Notes: generated by a model from the sequence alone, not told the origin. DNA of 64,000 nt from JBBSOK01 sp965219125 (GCA_965219125.1 CBDCMO010000002.1:2728001-2792000); one strand, 5' to 3'. Counted from the stretch's first letter, positions 9,038 to 17,848 are shown. Numbers and translations: made by a program.

Positions 9038-9175
9038 TTAGAGGTTGTTTTTTTTACATTTCTCACTACAATATAAAACCGAATCCCAATCCCGCTCCCA
9101 TTTTTTTCGCCAATTAAACGGTTTTTTACAGCTAGCGCAAATTTTTTCGGGTAAGTTTATTTTTTTGTGTGCCAA
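9038..9175 (-). CDS. DUF2256 zinc-ribbon protein, 45 aa
   Basis: A short gene directly upstream of the DASH cryptochrome. The frame reads (M)AHKKINLPEKICASCKK, then WRKKWERDWDSVLYCSEKC, and stops at 9038. Four cysteines in the pattern CxxC-x20-CxxxC make a zinc-ribbon/treble-clef, and the whole peptide matches the DUF2256 family, often found beside cryptochrome/photolyase genes. No ATG is available; a TTG at 9175 gives the usual family length. Its role is unknown; position suggests an accessory to the photolyases. Confidence 0.8.
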   Translation of the reverse strand: MAHKKINLPEKICASCKKPFNWRKKWERDWDSVLYCSEKCKKNNL

Positions 9176-9234
9176 TGAAGTTTTACACTATTGTTTAACT
9201 AGAATGTTATAAAGATAAACAAAAGAGAAATGAT

Positions 9235-9259
9235 TGTCCCGTCCTAAATAATCGATACA
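9235..9259. repeat. IS3 element left terminal inverted repeat
   Basis: Starts TGTCCCGTCCTAAATAATCG and ends ATACA. It matches the right repeat at 10603-10627 over the first 11 and last 7 bases. Confidence 0.85.
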
Positions 9260-9285
9260 GATTATTAAAGGATTAAATTTATAAC

Positions 9286-10041
9286 TTAAAGCTTAACGAT
9301 GCTAGCATCGTTAAGCTTTTTTGATTTATACTGTTTTCTTTTGAGTTTATTTTGTTGATGCATTTGTTTTGGAGTTAGCATATGATTGGATGAATGTGGT
9401 CTTTGGTTATTATAGATTTCGATTGCATTTTTGATTAATTGGCTCTTCAGCTCAATATCGTTGATGCTTTTAGCTATATTAAATTCTTGCTTGAGTATTC
9501 CATTGATTCTTTCTGCTATCGCATTCTCATAGGGATCATACTTCTCTGTCATGCTTGCCTTGATATTGTTTTTGCTCAATAACTCTTGATAGTCATCAGA
9601 ACAGTATTGCAAACCTCTATCGGAGTGGTGTATTAAAGGTTTTTCCTTATCTATTCTGTGTTTTAAAGCCATATCCAGCGCTTGAACAGAACCATCTACT
9701 GCTAATGTGTTAGATACATTATATCCCATTATCTTTTTTGAGTAGGCATCTGTAATCAAGGCTAGATATGATGGGTTAATCCTAGTTCCTACGTAGGTGA
9801 TGTCACTGACCCAGATTTGTTCGGGACGTATAATATCAACATTGCTAACTATATTTTTATGCTTTCTAAATCGGTGATGTGAGTCTGTAGTTATGTGATA
9901 ACTTCTCTTAGGTTTTATAAGCATGTGATTTACTTTGAGTATTCTAAAAAGCTTGTCTCTCCCTACTTTTAAGCGAGAGAGTTCTTCTCTTAAGATATGA
10001 TATAATTTTCTGGCACCAACTTTTGGCATAACATTGCGCAC
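9286..10041 (-). CDS. IS3-family transposase OrfB (DDE integrase domain)
   Basis: The catalytic DDE/rve domain is complete: first Asp in IWVSDITYV, second Asp in HHSDRGLQYCSD, and Glu in NAIAERINGILKQEF. The frame has a GTG at 10041 but stays open upstream through 10240 in the -1 frame of orfA (for example GLDRQVYYRS), so the functional product is probably an OrfAB fusion made by ribosomal frameshifting and these coordinates are only the part after the first usable internal start. It cuts and joins IS ends during copy-out-paste-in transposition. Confidence 0.85.
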   Translation of the reverse strand: MRNVMPKVGARKLYHILREELSRLKVGRDKLFRILKVNHMLIKPKRSYHITTDSHHRFRKHKNIVSNVDIIRPEQIWVSDITYVGTRINPSYLALITDAYSKKIMGYNVSNTLAVDGSVQALDMALKHRIDKEKPLIHHSDRGLQYCSDDYQELLSKNNIKASMTEKYDPYENAIAERINGILKQEFNIAKSINDIELKSQLIKNAIEIYNNQRPHSSNHMLTPKQMHQQNKLKRKQYKSKKLNDASIVKL

Positions 10042-10151
10042 ACCCCTGACTAAGGTTATGACTTGTTTTGCTATGGACTGATTATGTCTTCTAGACCTAA
10101 TAGATCGATAATATACCTGTCTATCCAGCCCGAGTAAGTTACAGGTAGAAA

Positions 10152-10586
10152 CTAGTGTTTCCTTGTGTTCTTCTTTGAAGATCTCGATAACTCGGGCGTG
10201 TAATTTTTTCTGATTTGAATGTCGTATTCCTTTTCTGCCATATCAACGAGCATATCAAAAATGATTGCCTTCTTGTCCGCTCTCTCGGCTAGATGTTCTG
10301 CCCTAGCTTTTTGCTTTTCAAGAAGCTTTACTTTTGCCTCTAATTCGATAATTTTTTGTTCTGGTGTCTTTGCCACGGTTACAACGGATAGGTTTTCCCA
10401 ATCAAAGGTACCATATTTGCGCAACCAAGAGGTTATTGTCGATCTAGCTTGGATGCCATATTTAAGGTGAGCCGAAAGTCGATCTAACGCTCCCGACTCG
10501 ATTTCATCTACGACTTGCAGCTTAAAAGAAAGCGAGTAGTCTTTTTGGGTTCGTTTTAGATAACCTCTGTTTACTGATGTTTTCAT
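10152..10586 (-). CDS. IS3-family transposase OrfA (HTH DNA-binding)
   Basis: 144 aa from the ATG at 10586. Residues 15-60 form the HTH (SLSFKLQVVDEIESG ... ITSWLRKYG) that binds the inverted repeats. Residues ~70-110 form a leucine-rich coiled coil (EQKIIELEAKVKLLEKQKA) used for multimerisation. The end of orfA overlaps the upstream extension of orfB in the -1 frame. Confidence 0.85.
   Translation of the reverse strand: MKTSVNRGYLKRTQKDYSLSFKLQVVDEIESGALDRLSAHLKYGIQARSTITSWLRKYGTFDWENLSVVTVAKTPEQKIIELEAKVKLLEKQKARAEHLAERADKKAIIFDMLVDMAEKEYDIQIRKNYTPELSRSSKKNTRKH
10204..10209 (-). other. Candidate -1 ribosomal frameshift site of the IS3 element
   Basis: On the minus strand a run of six A residues (AGA AAA AAT in the orfA frame) lies in the overlap between orfA and the upstream-open orfB frame. 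Slipping back by one base joins OrfA to OrfB. A-runs are the common slippery motif in IS3 elements, though AAAAAAT is weaker than AAAAAAG. Confidence 0.5.
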
Positions 10587-10602
10587 TACACTAAGGTTTT
10601 AG

Positions 10603-10627
10603 TGTATCGCTATTTCAGGACGGGACA
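10603..10627. repeat. IS3 element right terminal inverted repeat
   Basis: On the minus strand it reads TGTCCCGTCCTGAAATAGCG then ATACA, the partner of the repeat at 9235-9259. Confidence 0.85.
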
Positions 10628-10703
10628 GAAGATAAAAACAAAAAACCTCAAAAATCACATAAGACTTAAGGTTTTTTGGGAAAAGTAGTATTTAATTTAC
10701 GCT

Positions 10704-11369
10704 TTAATGTGTACCAGCACTTTTTAAAAGTTGTGGAAATTTTTCTTTAAATTTATTAATTCGAGGTATTGAAACATGTTGGATATATGGATTTTCTGGA
10801 TGGCTTTTCTCATAATTTTGATGGTAATCTTCCGCATCCCAAAATTTTTGGAATGGCACAACCTGCGCTGCAACTGTACCTCCGTCTAATGTTTTAGTGA
10901 TTTCAGCAATCTTTTTTTCGATTATTTTTTTCTGCTCATCATTTTGATAAAAAATGATACTTCGGTAAGAGGAGCCATTATCTGGACCTTGACCATTAAC
11001 CTGGGTAATATTTTGAGAGCCAAAATAAACATCCAACAATTGCTCAAAGCTCACAACAGCTGGATCGTAAATTACCTCTACAGATTCTGCATTATCACCG
11101 TGATTTTCGTAGGTTGGGTTTTGCATTTTACCGCCGCTGTAGCCTGATATTGCTTCCTTAACGCCAGTTACGCTTTCATAAACAGCCTCAACACACCAAA
11201 AACAGCCACTCGCAAAATAGGCTCTCTCAAGTCCATTTACTGGTTCTGTTTGAACGGCAGTTTCTTTTTGTGCCATTGCTTCGGCTTCTTTATTTTTTTC
11301 GTTTGATGGCTTGCAAGCGCCAGAAATAGTTATCAACGCAGTAGCAAGTACAATTATATATTTTTTCAT
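10704..11369 (-). CDS. msrA: Peptide methionine sulfoxide reductase MsrA, lipoprotein form
   Basis: Reduces methionine-S-sulfoxide in oxidised proteins. 221 aa: a lipoprotein signal peptide with the lipobox SGAC near residue 19, a charged linker to about residue 45, then the MsrA domain with the catalytic GCFWCVEAVYE. The domain continues with GYSGG, NPTYE, the conserved EVIYDP and QYHQNY-like DAEDYHQNY segments. The lipid anchor places it in the cell envelope, where it would protect surface proteins from oxidants. It is one direction with the IS downstream. A weak hairpin of the type aaaaacct...aggttttt at about 10640-10678 may terminate it. Confidence 0.93.
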   Translation of the reverse strand: MKKYIIVLATALITISGACKPSNEKNKEAEAMAQKETAVQTEPVNGLERAYFASGCFWCVEAVYESVTGVKEAISGYSGGKMQNPTYENHGDNAESVEVIYDPAVVSFEQLLDVYFGSQNITQVNGQGPDNGSSYRSIIFYQNDEQKKIIEKKIAEITKTLDGGTVAAQVVPFQKFWDAEDYHQNYEKSHPENPYIQHVSIPRINKFKEKFPQLLKSAGTH

Positions 11370-11442
11370 TTTATTGAATTTTGTTTTTTAATTCTGTCGA
11401 CGCAATTTCTATAACATTACGGAACGTTTAGTTAAAATTAAA

Positions 11443-11478
11443 ACAAAAAAAAGCCCCCACAGGTGTGAAGGCTTTATT
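11443..11478 (-). terminator. Intrinsic terminator of the Nif3/zinc-ribbon operon
   Basis: On the minus strand a stem AAAGCC...GGCTTT, extended by the inner CACA/TGTG pairing, is followed by a run of eight T. It lies 20 bp past the stop of the 259-aa coiled-coil gene and upstream of msrA. Confidence 0.85.
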
Positions 11479-11495
11479 ATAATAAGAAGTTGAAA

Positions 11496-12275
11496 TTATA
11501 TTTTAGAGAAAATACTTTCCATTTTTGTACGTTCTTCTGTTGCTAAATCTGGATCTATTAAGATACGACCGCTATGTTCGTCTGTAATAATTTTTTTACG
11601 ACTTGCAATTTCCATTTGTACTTGTGGTGGAATTGTAAAAAATGAACCGCCCGATGCGCCACGTTCAACAGGAACAACCGCCAAACCATTTTTTACACTA
11701 CCTCTAATACGCTTGTAAGCATTAATTAATCGGTCTTCAATTTTCTTTTCGTAAGCTGCAGATTCTTTCAAAAGACTTTTTTCTTCCTTTTCGGTTTCGG
11801 CCAAAATTTCATCCAATTCGCTACGCTTGCCTTTTAAGTGCGCAGAACGTTGCTCATATCTTTCTTTCGTATCTTCAACAACACTTTTTTTCTGATCTAT
11901 TTGCGCTCTAAATTCTTTTATATTTTTTTCTGAAAGTTGCATTTCAAGTTCCTGAAATTCAATTTCCTTACTTAAAGAGTTGTATTCTCTATTATTTCGA
12001 ACATTTTCTTGTTGTTCGCTATATCTTTTTATTAAGGTTTTAGATTCTTCAATCCCGTTTTTCTTTTCCTTGATTAAATCTTCAATGCTGTCCAAATCTG
12101 CAGTTAATTTGCCAAGTCTTGTTTCCATTCCTGTAACTTCGTCTTGTAAATCTTCAACTTCCAACGGCAATTCGCCTCGAACATTTCTAATTTCATCAAT
12201 TCTTGAATCTATAAGTTGAAGGTCATAAAGCGCTCTAAGCTTTTCTTCAACAGTAATTTCAGTTTTTGTGGCCAT
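11496..12275 (-). CDS. Coiled-coil protein of the C4-zinc-ribbon (DUF164/CdsZ) family lacking the cysteines
   Basis: 259 aa. Residues ~10-185 are a long coiled coil, heavy in E, K, L and Q heptads. The C-terminal part keeps the family frame (GGSFFTIPPQVQMEI ... EHSGRILIDP) but every cysteine of the two CxxC pairs of the zinc ribbon is replaced by S, D or H, so no zinc site is left. The gene starts 3 bp past the Nif3-like gene and is read in the same direction; this pairing is common in Bacteroidetes. The role is unclear; related proteins are secretion chaperones or ribosome-associated factors. Confidence 0.85.
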   Translation of the reverse strand: MATKTEITVEEKLRALYDLQLIDSRIDEIRNVRGELPLEVEDLQDEVTGMETRLGKLTADLDSIEDLIKEKKNGIEESKTLIKRYSEQQENVRNNREYNSLSKEIEFQELEMQLSEKNIKEFRAQIDQKKSVVEDTKERYEQRSAHLKGKRSELDEILAETEKEEKSLLKESAAYEKKIEDRLINAYKRIRGSVKNGLAVVPVERGASGGSFFTIPPQVQMEIASRKKIITDEHSGRILIDPDLATEERTKMESIFSKI

Positions 12276-12278
12276 ATA

Positions 12279-13373
12279 TTATAGATAACTTATAGGATTG
12301 GTATTTATTTCTGATAAAAGGACTGCAAAATTAGTGATTTTTTTCTTAAGGAACGACACTAAAAGATCTTTTGTAAATTGTTCACTTTCAAAATGTCCAA
12401 TATCCGCAAAAAGTATTGTGTTTTCGGCCTTAAAAAAGTCGTGATATTTAAAATCTGCAGAGATAAAAACGTTTGCACCGGCATTTTTCGCAGCTTCAAT
12501 TGCGAATGCCCCGCTGCCGCCCAATACGGCAACTTTTTGAACATTTAAATTTAATAATGCTGAGTGTCTAATACCTTTCGCATTCATAGTTTTTGCTACG
12601 TGTTTGAGAAAATCTAATTCTTTCATAGGCTTATTTAAATTCCCAATCATTCCCATTCCAATATGCTGATTTTTATTTTCGAGCGTTGTTATTTCATAAG
12701 CAACTTCCTCATACGGATGATTCTTAAAAAGCGCTTTCAAAATTTTTGATTCATTATGTTTACTGTATGTCAAACCAATTTGCATTTCTTTTTCAAAATG
12801 CGTTTCGCCCTTTTTACCAATCACAGGATTTGATTGTTCATTACCCATAAAACTTCCCGTGCCTTCAACGGAAAAGCTGCAATTACTGTAGTTGCCAATA
12901 TTTCCAGCTCCCGCTTCAAATAAAGCATGGCGCAAATTTTCGGCATTTTTAATAGGTACAAATGTTGTAAGTTTTTTAATAGTGGAAGATTGAGGTATTA
13001 AAATCTCACAATTTTCAAGACCTAGTTTCTCGCAGATTTTAGCATTTACGCCAACAGTGCTATTGTCCAAAGCCGTATGAATTGCAAATATGGCGATATC
13101 ATTTTTGATTGCTTTTAAAACCGTACGTTCCACATAATTTTTACCGGTTATTTTTTTAAGGCCTGTAAAAATTATGGGATGAAAGCTGACGATAAAATTA
13201 CAATTTTTCTCGATAGCTTCCTCAATCACGCTTTCCAGCGTATCTAAGCAAACCAAAATGTTGGTAACTTTAGTATTTGAATCGCCAATCAATAAACCTG
13301 TATTATCAAAATCTTCAGCATAGGCTTGTGGTGCCAACTCTTCTAAATACTTGATTATCTCTTTAATTTGCAT
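12279..13373 (-). CDS. Nif3-like dinuclear metal centre protein
   Basis: 364 aa of the Nif3/YbgI family (also annotated GTP cyclohydrolase 1 type 2). The N-terminal core has EDFDNTGLLIGD and the metal-binding FHPIIF and IHTALDN motifs. A central insertion of ~120 residues (PII-like, present in the long form of the family) is followed by the C-terminal VAVLGGSGAF and ISADFKYHDF ... DIGHFESEQ metal ligands. It forms a hexameric ring with two metals per subunit; the in vivo reaction is unsettled. It heads the two-gene operon with the coiled-coil protein. Confidence 0.9.
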   Translation of the reverse strand: MQIKEIIKYLEELAPQAYAEDFDNTGLLIGDSNTKVTNILVCLDTLESVIEEAIEKNCNFIVSFHPIIFTGLKKITGKNYVERTVLKAIKNDIAIFAIHTALDNSTVGVNAKICEKLGLENCEILIPQSSTIKKLTTFVPIKNAENLRHALFEAGAGNIGNYSNCSFSVEGTGSFMGNEQSNPVIGKKGETHFEKEMQIGLTYSKHNESKILKALFKNHPYEEVAYEITTLENKNQHIGMGMIGNLNKPMKELDFLKHVAKTMNAKGIRHSALLNLNVQKVAVLGGSGAFAIEAAKNAGANVFISADFKYHDFFKAENTILFADIGHFESEQFTKDLLVSFLKKKITNFAVLLSEINTNPISYL

Positions 13374-13558
13374 AATTTTTTATTTGTGATAAAGATAAAT
13401 TTTAAAAGGGATAATTTGAAAGGGGAAATCACAAATCACAAAATGGGCAAATTCCAAATAAATAGCAATTCAGCAAATTTCAAAAAGGAAAATTTAAATT
13501 TACTTCTAAACTTCTAAACTTCGATTTAACATTCATTTAGAATTGCTATTTTCGTTTT

Positions 13559-14563
13559 ATGAAAAAATTGCGGATTTTGCTTTATCCTTTCTCACTAATT
13601 TATGGTTTTGTTACCGCTATCAGAAATTTTTTATACGATAAAGACTTTTTCAAAAGTGAACGTTTTGACCTTCCCGTAATTTGTGTTGGCAATCTTAATA
13701 CTGGCGGCACGGGAAAGTCGCCAATGATTGAATATTTAATTCGGATTCTCTCGCCAACATTAAAAGTTGCAGTTTTGAGCCGAGGATACAGACGGAAAAC
13801 GAATAATTTTATTGAAGTTGAAACGGAAAATTTAGTTGAAGAAGTAGGTGATGAACCTTTACAATTTAAAACAAAATTTCCCGAAATAACTGTGGCCGTT
13901 GATGCAAATAGGGTCGAAGGAATTAAAAAGTTGAAATCTGGCGCAGATGTAATTTTGCTTGATGATGCATTTCAACATAGAAAAGTTGAAGTTTCCTTAA
14001 CTATTTTGCTGACAGCCTTTAATGATCTTTATGCTCATGATTTTGTTTTACCCGCCGGAAATCTGCGAGAAGTGAGAAGTGGATCAAAACGTGCGGATAT
14101 TGTTGTTGTAACAAAATGCAAACTTGATATTTCTAAAAATGAAATGGTGAAAATTACAAATAAACTTAATCTACAATCCCATCAAACTCTTTTTTTCTCA
14201 GGAATTTCTTACGACCAATTTGCATATTCAACCAATACAATTAAAGATTTGAAAGAGTTTTTAGGACAAGAAATTGCAGTTGTTACAGGAATTGCAAATT
14301 CAAAACCTTTTGTGAGATTACTAACTGAAAAAGGAGTAAAATTTGAACATCTTTCATTTCCCGATCATCATAATTTTACGGAAAATGAATTAAAGAATCT
14401 TTCAAAAGAGAAAACAATTCTTACTACTGAAAAAGATTATATGCGTTTAAAAAATAATTTGAAACATGAAAACTTATATTTTCTGCCAATAAAAACGGTT
14501 ATATTAGATAATAAGAATATAGAATTAGAGAATATAATTTTAAAGCACATTCAAAACTTTTAA
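13559..14563 (+). CDS. lpxK: Tetraacyldisaccharide 4'-kinase
   Basis: Phosphorylates the 4' position of the lipid A disaccharide precursor at the inner face of the cytoplasmic membrane. 334 aa with the N-terminal membrane-associated helix, the Walker A motif GNLNTGGTGKSP (residues ~46-57), SRGYRRK, GDEP, and the DDAFQHRKV Walker B-like segment. The end of the gene is one base away from the end of the converging histidine kinase gene. A TATTTTCG about 13 bp before the ATG is a possible -7 element. Confidence 0.95.
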   Translation: MKKLRILLYPFSLIYGFVTAIRNFLYDKDFFKSERFDLPVICVGNLNTGGTGKSPMIEYLIRILSPTLKVAVLSRGYRRKTNNFIEVETENLVEEVGDEPLQFKTKFPEITVAVDANRVEGIKKLKSGADVILLDDAFQHRKVEVSLTILLTAFNDLYAHDFVLPAGNLREVRSGSKRADIVVVTKCKLDISKNEMVKITNKLNLQSHQTLFFSGISYDQFAYSTNTIKDLKEFLGQEIAVVTGIANSKPFVRLLTEKGVKFEHLSFPDHHNFTENELKNLSKEKTILTTEKDYMRLKNNLKHENLYFLPIKTVILDNKNIELENIILKHIQNF

Positions 14564-14564
14564 T

Positions 14565-16802
14565 TTAAACTGTAGGTATATCAACAATTACAGCTTTATA
14601 AATTTTCTCAAAAAAGTCTTCAGGTTTAAAAGGCTTCGGAATAATGTCATTAAAACCAGCTGTGTAAAAATCGTCTAAATTTTCATCTAGCGTTACTGCC
14701 GTTAGTGCCAAAATTGGCACATCTTTATTAAACTTCCTAATTCGTTTTGTTGCTTCAATACCACTAATTCCTGGCATATGAATATCCATTAATATAACAT
14801 CAAAACTGCCCGATTTAACAGCTTCAATAGCATCTAACCCATTACTTGCAACTGTGCTCAACATTTTATTCTTTAGAAGAATTTTTTTGGTAACCATTTG
14901 GTTTATATTGTTATCTTCAACAATTAGCACTTTTAGGTTATGTAATTTGGTAGTATCAACGGTTATGATTGGCGTTCTTTTACGTTTTTCCAATTCCGAG
15001 GTTTCTGGTAAATTTAAAGCGAGGTTAAATGAAAATTTTGATCCTTTACCTAGATGGCTTTCAAGAAGTATCTTGCTATTTAATAATTCAAGTAAATTTT
15101 TAACAATTGCCAGGCCTAAACCAGATCCTCCAAATTTTCTATTTATTTTGGATGAGCTTTGTGAGAAATTTTCGAAAATAATGAGTTGTTTTTTATCTGA
15201 TATACCGACACCATCATCTTCTACCTCAAAGTGAAGGTTTATTGTATTATTTGTGCTTGAGAGTTTTTTCACTCTCACCCAGATGTTACCGTTTTGGGTA
15301 AATTTTGTCGCGTTGCCAACTAAATTTATAAGTATTTGGCTTATGCGCAACGTATCTCCATTTATATATCTTGGAATTGCCTCATCAAATTCAAAATGAA
15401 CTATATTTTTTTGATCGTCTGCAGATTTTTTTAGTGCAACTAAAACGTCGTTTATTCGTTTTTTTAAATTGAACGTAGTGCTATCTAATTCTACTTTTTT
15501 TGCTTCTAGCTTATTTATGTCGAGGATATTATTAATTAAAGAAAGAAGGTAATCACCAGAAAATCGAAGTGATTCTAAATGCTCTTTCTGAACAGGTTTT
15601 GGATCTTCTTGCATAAGCAAATGAGTAAGTCCCGTTACTGCATAGAGCGGAGTTCTTAGCTCGTGCGTAATAGTTGAAAGAAATTGTGCCTTTGCGGCTG
15701 AAGCTTTCTCGGCTTTATCTTTTGCCAGAATAAGTTCTGTGTTTTTGTCTTTCAAAAGATTATTTGCTTTTTTACGCAATCTATTATTTTTATATAATGA
15801 AAGAGTTAAAAGGGATAATATCAGCATTAACGCTATACTCAAAGATGTTGTTGCTTGATTGAAGGTTAATGTCTTTGCTTGTTTAACAATATCATTTCGC
15901 TGTGTTTTTATTATTTGTTTTAGGTCGCCAATATTAGATTCTATATCAATTTCTGTAGCTATGGCAGCTAGATAAACTTGACTAATTGAATCTTTTTTGT
16001 CTAAATACTTGTTTAAATCAATTTGTGCCTTTTGCTTGTTGCCTTCCATCAACTCGATTTGTACATTAATTTTTAAGGCGGTTATCTTTAGACGATAAAA
16101 ATTGTTACCATCAATTATTGCTTTTGCTCTTAACAAATTAATTTTGGCCTTAGAGATATCTTCTCTAGTCTTTGCCGATTGAATTATGGCATCCGCCTTG
16201 TAAACTTGTGTAAAAGCTTGATCATACAAACGGTTATTGTCATAAAAATATATGAGACAGCTATCAAAATACTGAATTGCCGTGTAAAAATTATTTTGTT
16301 TTAATGCTAAAATTCCTTTTGCCAATTCTACGCTGGCCGTACCATATTCTAAATCTAGATTGTCATAAATATTATCTGCCTCATTTAAAAAAGTATTGGC
16401 ACTTTCAAAATCGCCAAGCCTTGTAAGTATCATCCCGTTTAGTAAATATGCATTGCCCAACGTTTCTTTTTGGTCTGTTTTGCTTAAAACTAAAATTGCG
16501 GTTGCAGTCTTCTCGGCAGCTTTTGAATAATTTTGAAGATAATAATTGAGGTTGGCAGAACTCAACATAACCTCAGAGCTAAGAATTGAATCTGTAGACT
16601 TAGATACCATCTTTTTTACCCCATTCATATACTTTATCGCACTAATAAAATCTTGGTCGGAAATGGCAGTGCCAATAGCCACTTGTAATCGTTTTACCGA
16701 TGCAATGGTATCTTGCTTATCAACTTGGGCGTACGCAAAATTTATTGCCAAACACAAGCTGAATATGAAAGTGAGGGGATATGTTTTTTTTCTAAAAATC
16801 AT
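14565..16802 (-). CDS. Hybrid histidine kinase with periplasmic TPR-like sensor
   Basis: 745 aa. Order: signal peptide (1-25), a periplasmic all-helical TPR-like region (about 30-310), one transmembrane helix near 315-335 (SIALMLILSLLTLSLY), a coiled coil, a HisKA domain with the phospho-accepting His in ITHELRTPL, a HATPase domain with LINLVGNATKF, DDGVGISD and GSGLGLAI, and a C-terminal receiver with the phospho-acceptor in DVILMDIHMPG and the conserved Lys in IPKPF. No output domain is present, so it must pass the phosphate onward to a phosphotransfer protein or response regulator elsewhere. The ligand is unknown. Confidence 0.9.
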   Translation of the reverse strand: MIFRKKTYPLTFIFSLCLAINFAYAQVDKQDTIASVKRLQVAIGTAISDQDFISAIKYMNGVKKMVSKSTDSILSSEVMLSSANLNYYLQNYSKAAEKTATAILVLSKTDQKETLGNAYLLNGMILTRLGDFESANTFLNEADNIYDNLDLEYGTASVELAKGILALKQNNFYTAIQYFDSCLIYFYDNNRLYDQAFTQVYKADAIIQSAKTREDISKAKINLLRAKAIIDGNNFYRLKITALKINVQIELMEGNKQKAQIDLNKYLDKKDSISQVYLAAIATEIDIESNIGDLKQIIKTQRNDIVKQAKTLTFNQATTSLSIALMLILSLLTLSLYKNNRLRKKANNLLKDKNTELILAKDKAEKASAAKAQFLSTITHELRTPLYAVTGLTHLLMQEDPKPVQKEHLESLRFSGDYLLSLINNILDINKLEAKKVELDSTTFNLKKRINDVLVALKKSADDQKNIVHFEFDEAIPRYINGDTLRISQILINLVGNATKFTQNGNIWVRVKKLSSTNNTINLHFEVEDDGVGISDKKQLIIFENFSQSSSKINRKFGGSGLGLAIVKNLLELLNSKILLESHLGKGSKFSFNLALNLPETSELEKRKRTPIITVDTTKLHNLKVLIVEDNNINQMVTKKILLKNKMLSTVASNGLDAIEAVKSGSFDVILMDIHMPGISGIEATKRIRKFNKDVPILALTAVTLDENLDDFYTAGFNDIIPKPFKPEDFFEKIYKAVIVDIPTV

Positions 16803-16838
16803 TCATAAAAATAAGACTATCAAATAAATATAAGTTAT

Positions 16839-17834
16839 TTATCTAGTAACGTATTGTATTAAATCTACTAATCTCGATGAATAGCCAATTTCATTGTCGT
16901 ACCATCCAATAACCTTTACCATTTTACCAATTACCGATGTCATGCCACTATCAAAAATGCAGGAATGTGGATTGCCAATAATATCTACAGAAACAATCGG
17001 ATCTTCAGTATATTCTACAATACCGAAAAGATAGTTTTCTGAAGCAGATTTGAATGCAGCATTTACTTCATCTATAGATACTTCACGTTTCACATTAAAA
17101 GTAATATCTGTTAAAGAGCCATTTGGCACTGGTACTCTAATTCCACAACCACCAATTGAATCTGAAAGTTCGGGAAAAATTTTTGTCAATGCCTTGGCTG
17201 CACCAGTTGTAGTTGGCACGATAGATTGTGCTGCAGCACGTGCACGGCGTAAATCTTTATGGGGTTGATCGTGTAAACTTTGGTCTGTTGTATAACTGTG
17301 GATTGTTGTTATATATGCCTCATCAATGCCACAAAGTTCATTAATTACCTGTAACATTGGCGCTGCATTATTTGTAGTACATGACGCGTTCGAGATTATA
17401 TTTTCAGTGCCGTCCAAAATGTTTTCGTTTACCCCCAAAACAACTGTTTTTATTGAATCGTCTATTGGTGGAACACTTAAAATAACTTTCTGCACACCAT
17501 TTTTCAAATGTTTTTCTAAAAGATCGCGACTTTTAAATTTTCCAGAACATTCAACAACAACATCAATAGTATTCCAATTTATATCCTCAATATTTTTTTC
17601 TGAAGTAAATCGAGTAGTTTTACCTAATACGGTAATTGCATTTTTACCGACTTCAATCTTATCTTTTAAGACGCCATGAATACTGTCGTATTTTAACAGA
17701 TGTGCAAGCGTTGGCAAATTGGCGATATCATTTACGGCAACAACGTGAATATTTTGATGATTAAGCAATAATCTAAAAAGGCTTCTACCTATTCGACCAA
17801 AACCGTTAATTCCAATTTTAATATTTTTTTCCAA
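16839..17834 (-). CDS. gap: Glyceraldehyde-3-phosphate dehydrogenase, type I
   Basis: 331 aa. NAD-binding start IKIGINGFGRIGRSLFRLL and the active-site SNASCTTNNAAP with the catalytic Cys near residue 150; the phosphate-binding TTGAAKALTKIFPEL is also present. It interconverts glyceraldehyde-3-phosphate and 1,3-bisphosphoglycerate. Some positions are unusual for the main glycolytic enzyme (SVPPIDDSIKTVVLGVN in place of the common SAPxKD), so this may be the second GAPDH paralogue typical of Bacteroidetes rather than the main one. It is 14 bp from lipA on the same strand. Confidence 0.92.
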   Translation of the reverse strand: MEKNIKIGINGFGRIGRSLFRLLLNHQNIHVVAVNDIANLPTLAHLLKYDSIHGVLKDKIEVGKNAITVLGKTTRFTSEKNIEDINWNTIDVVVECSGKFKSRDLLEKHLKNGVQKVILSVPPIDDSIKTVVLGVNENILDGTENIISNASCTTNNAAPMLQVINELCGIDEAYITTIHSYTTDQSLHDQPHKDLRRARAAAQSIVPTTTGAAKALTKIFPELSDSIGGCGIRVPVPNGSLTDITFNVKREVSIDEVNAAFKSASENYLFGIVEYTEDPIVSVDIIGNPHSCIFDSGMTSVIGKMVKVIGWYDNEIGYSSRLVDLIQYVTR

Positions 17835-17848
17835 AGTAGGGGGAAAAT

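Larger units (their letters stand above)
9235..10627 (-). mobile_element. IS3-family insertion sequence, 1393 bp
   Basis: The element is bounded by imperfect 25-bp inverted repeats, both starting TGTCCCGTCCT and ending CGATACA. It holds two minus-strand frames, an HTH orfA and a DDE orfB in the -1 frame, the standard IS3 layout. The flanks (gat on the left, gaa on the right) do not give a clean target duplication, so the ends may have drifted or rearranged. It lies between msrA and the DUF2256-photolyase operon, both transcribed in its own direction, with its left end 59 bp upstream of the DUF2256 start. Both reading frames look intact. Confidence 0.88.

Noticed and set aside
6900..9040. Many plus-strand frames opposite the photolyase genes
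   Set aside because: All are rich in F, I and Y and antisense to well-conserved photolyase domains; they are frame shadows.
9286..10586. Interrupted or degenerate transposase
   Set aside because: The split into two frames is the normal IS3 arrangement with -1 frameshifting; all three catalytic acids are intact.
10640..10678. Strong terminator between the IS and msrA
   Set aside because: The stem aaaaacct/aggttttt is weak, with a long loop; it was noted only in the msrA entry.
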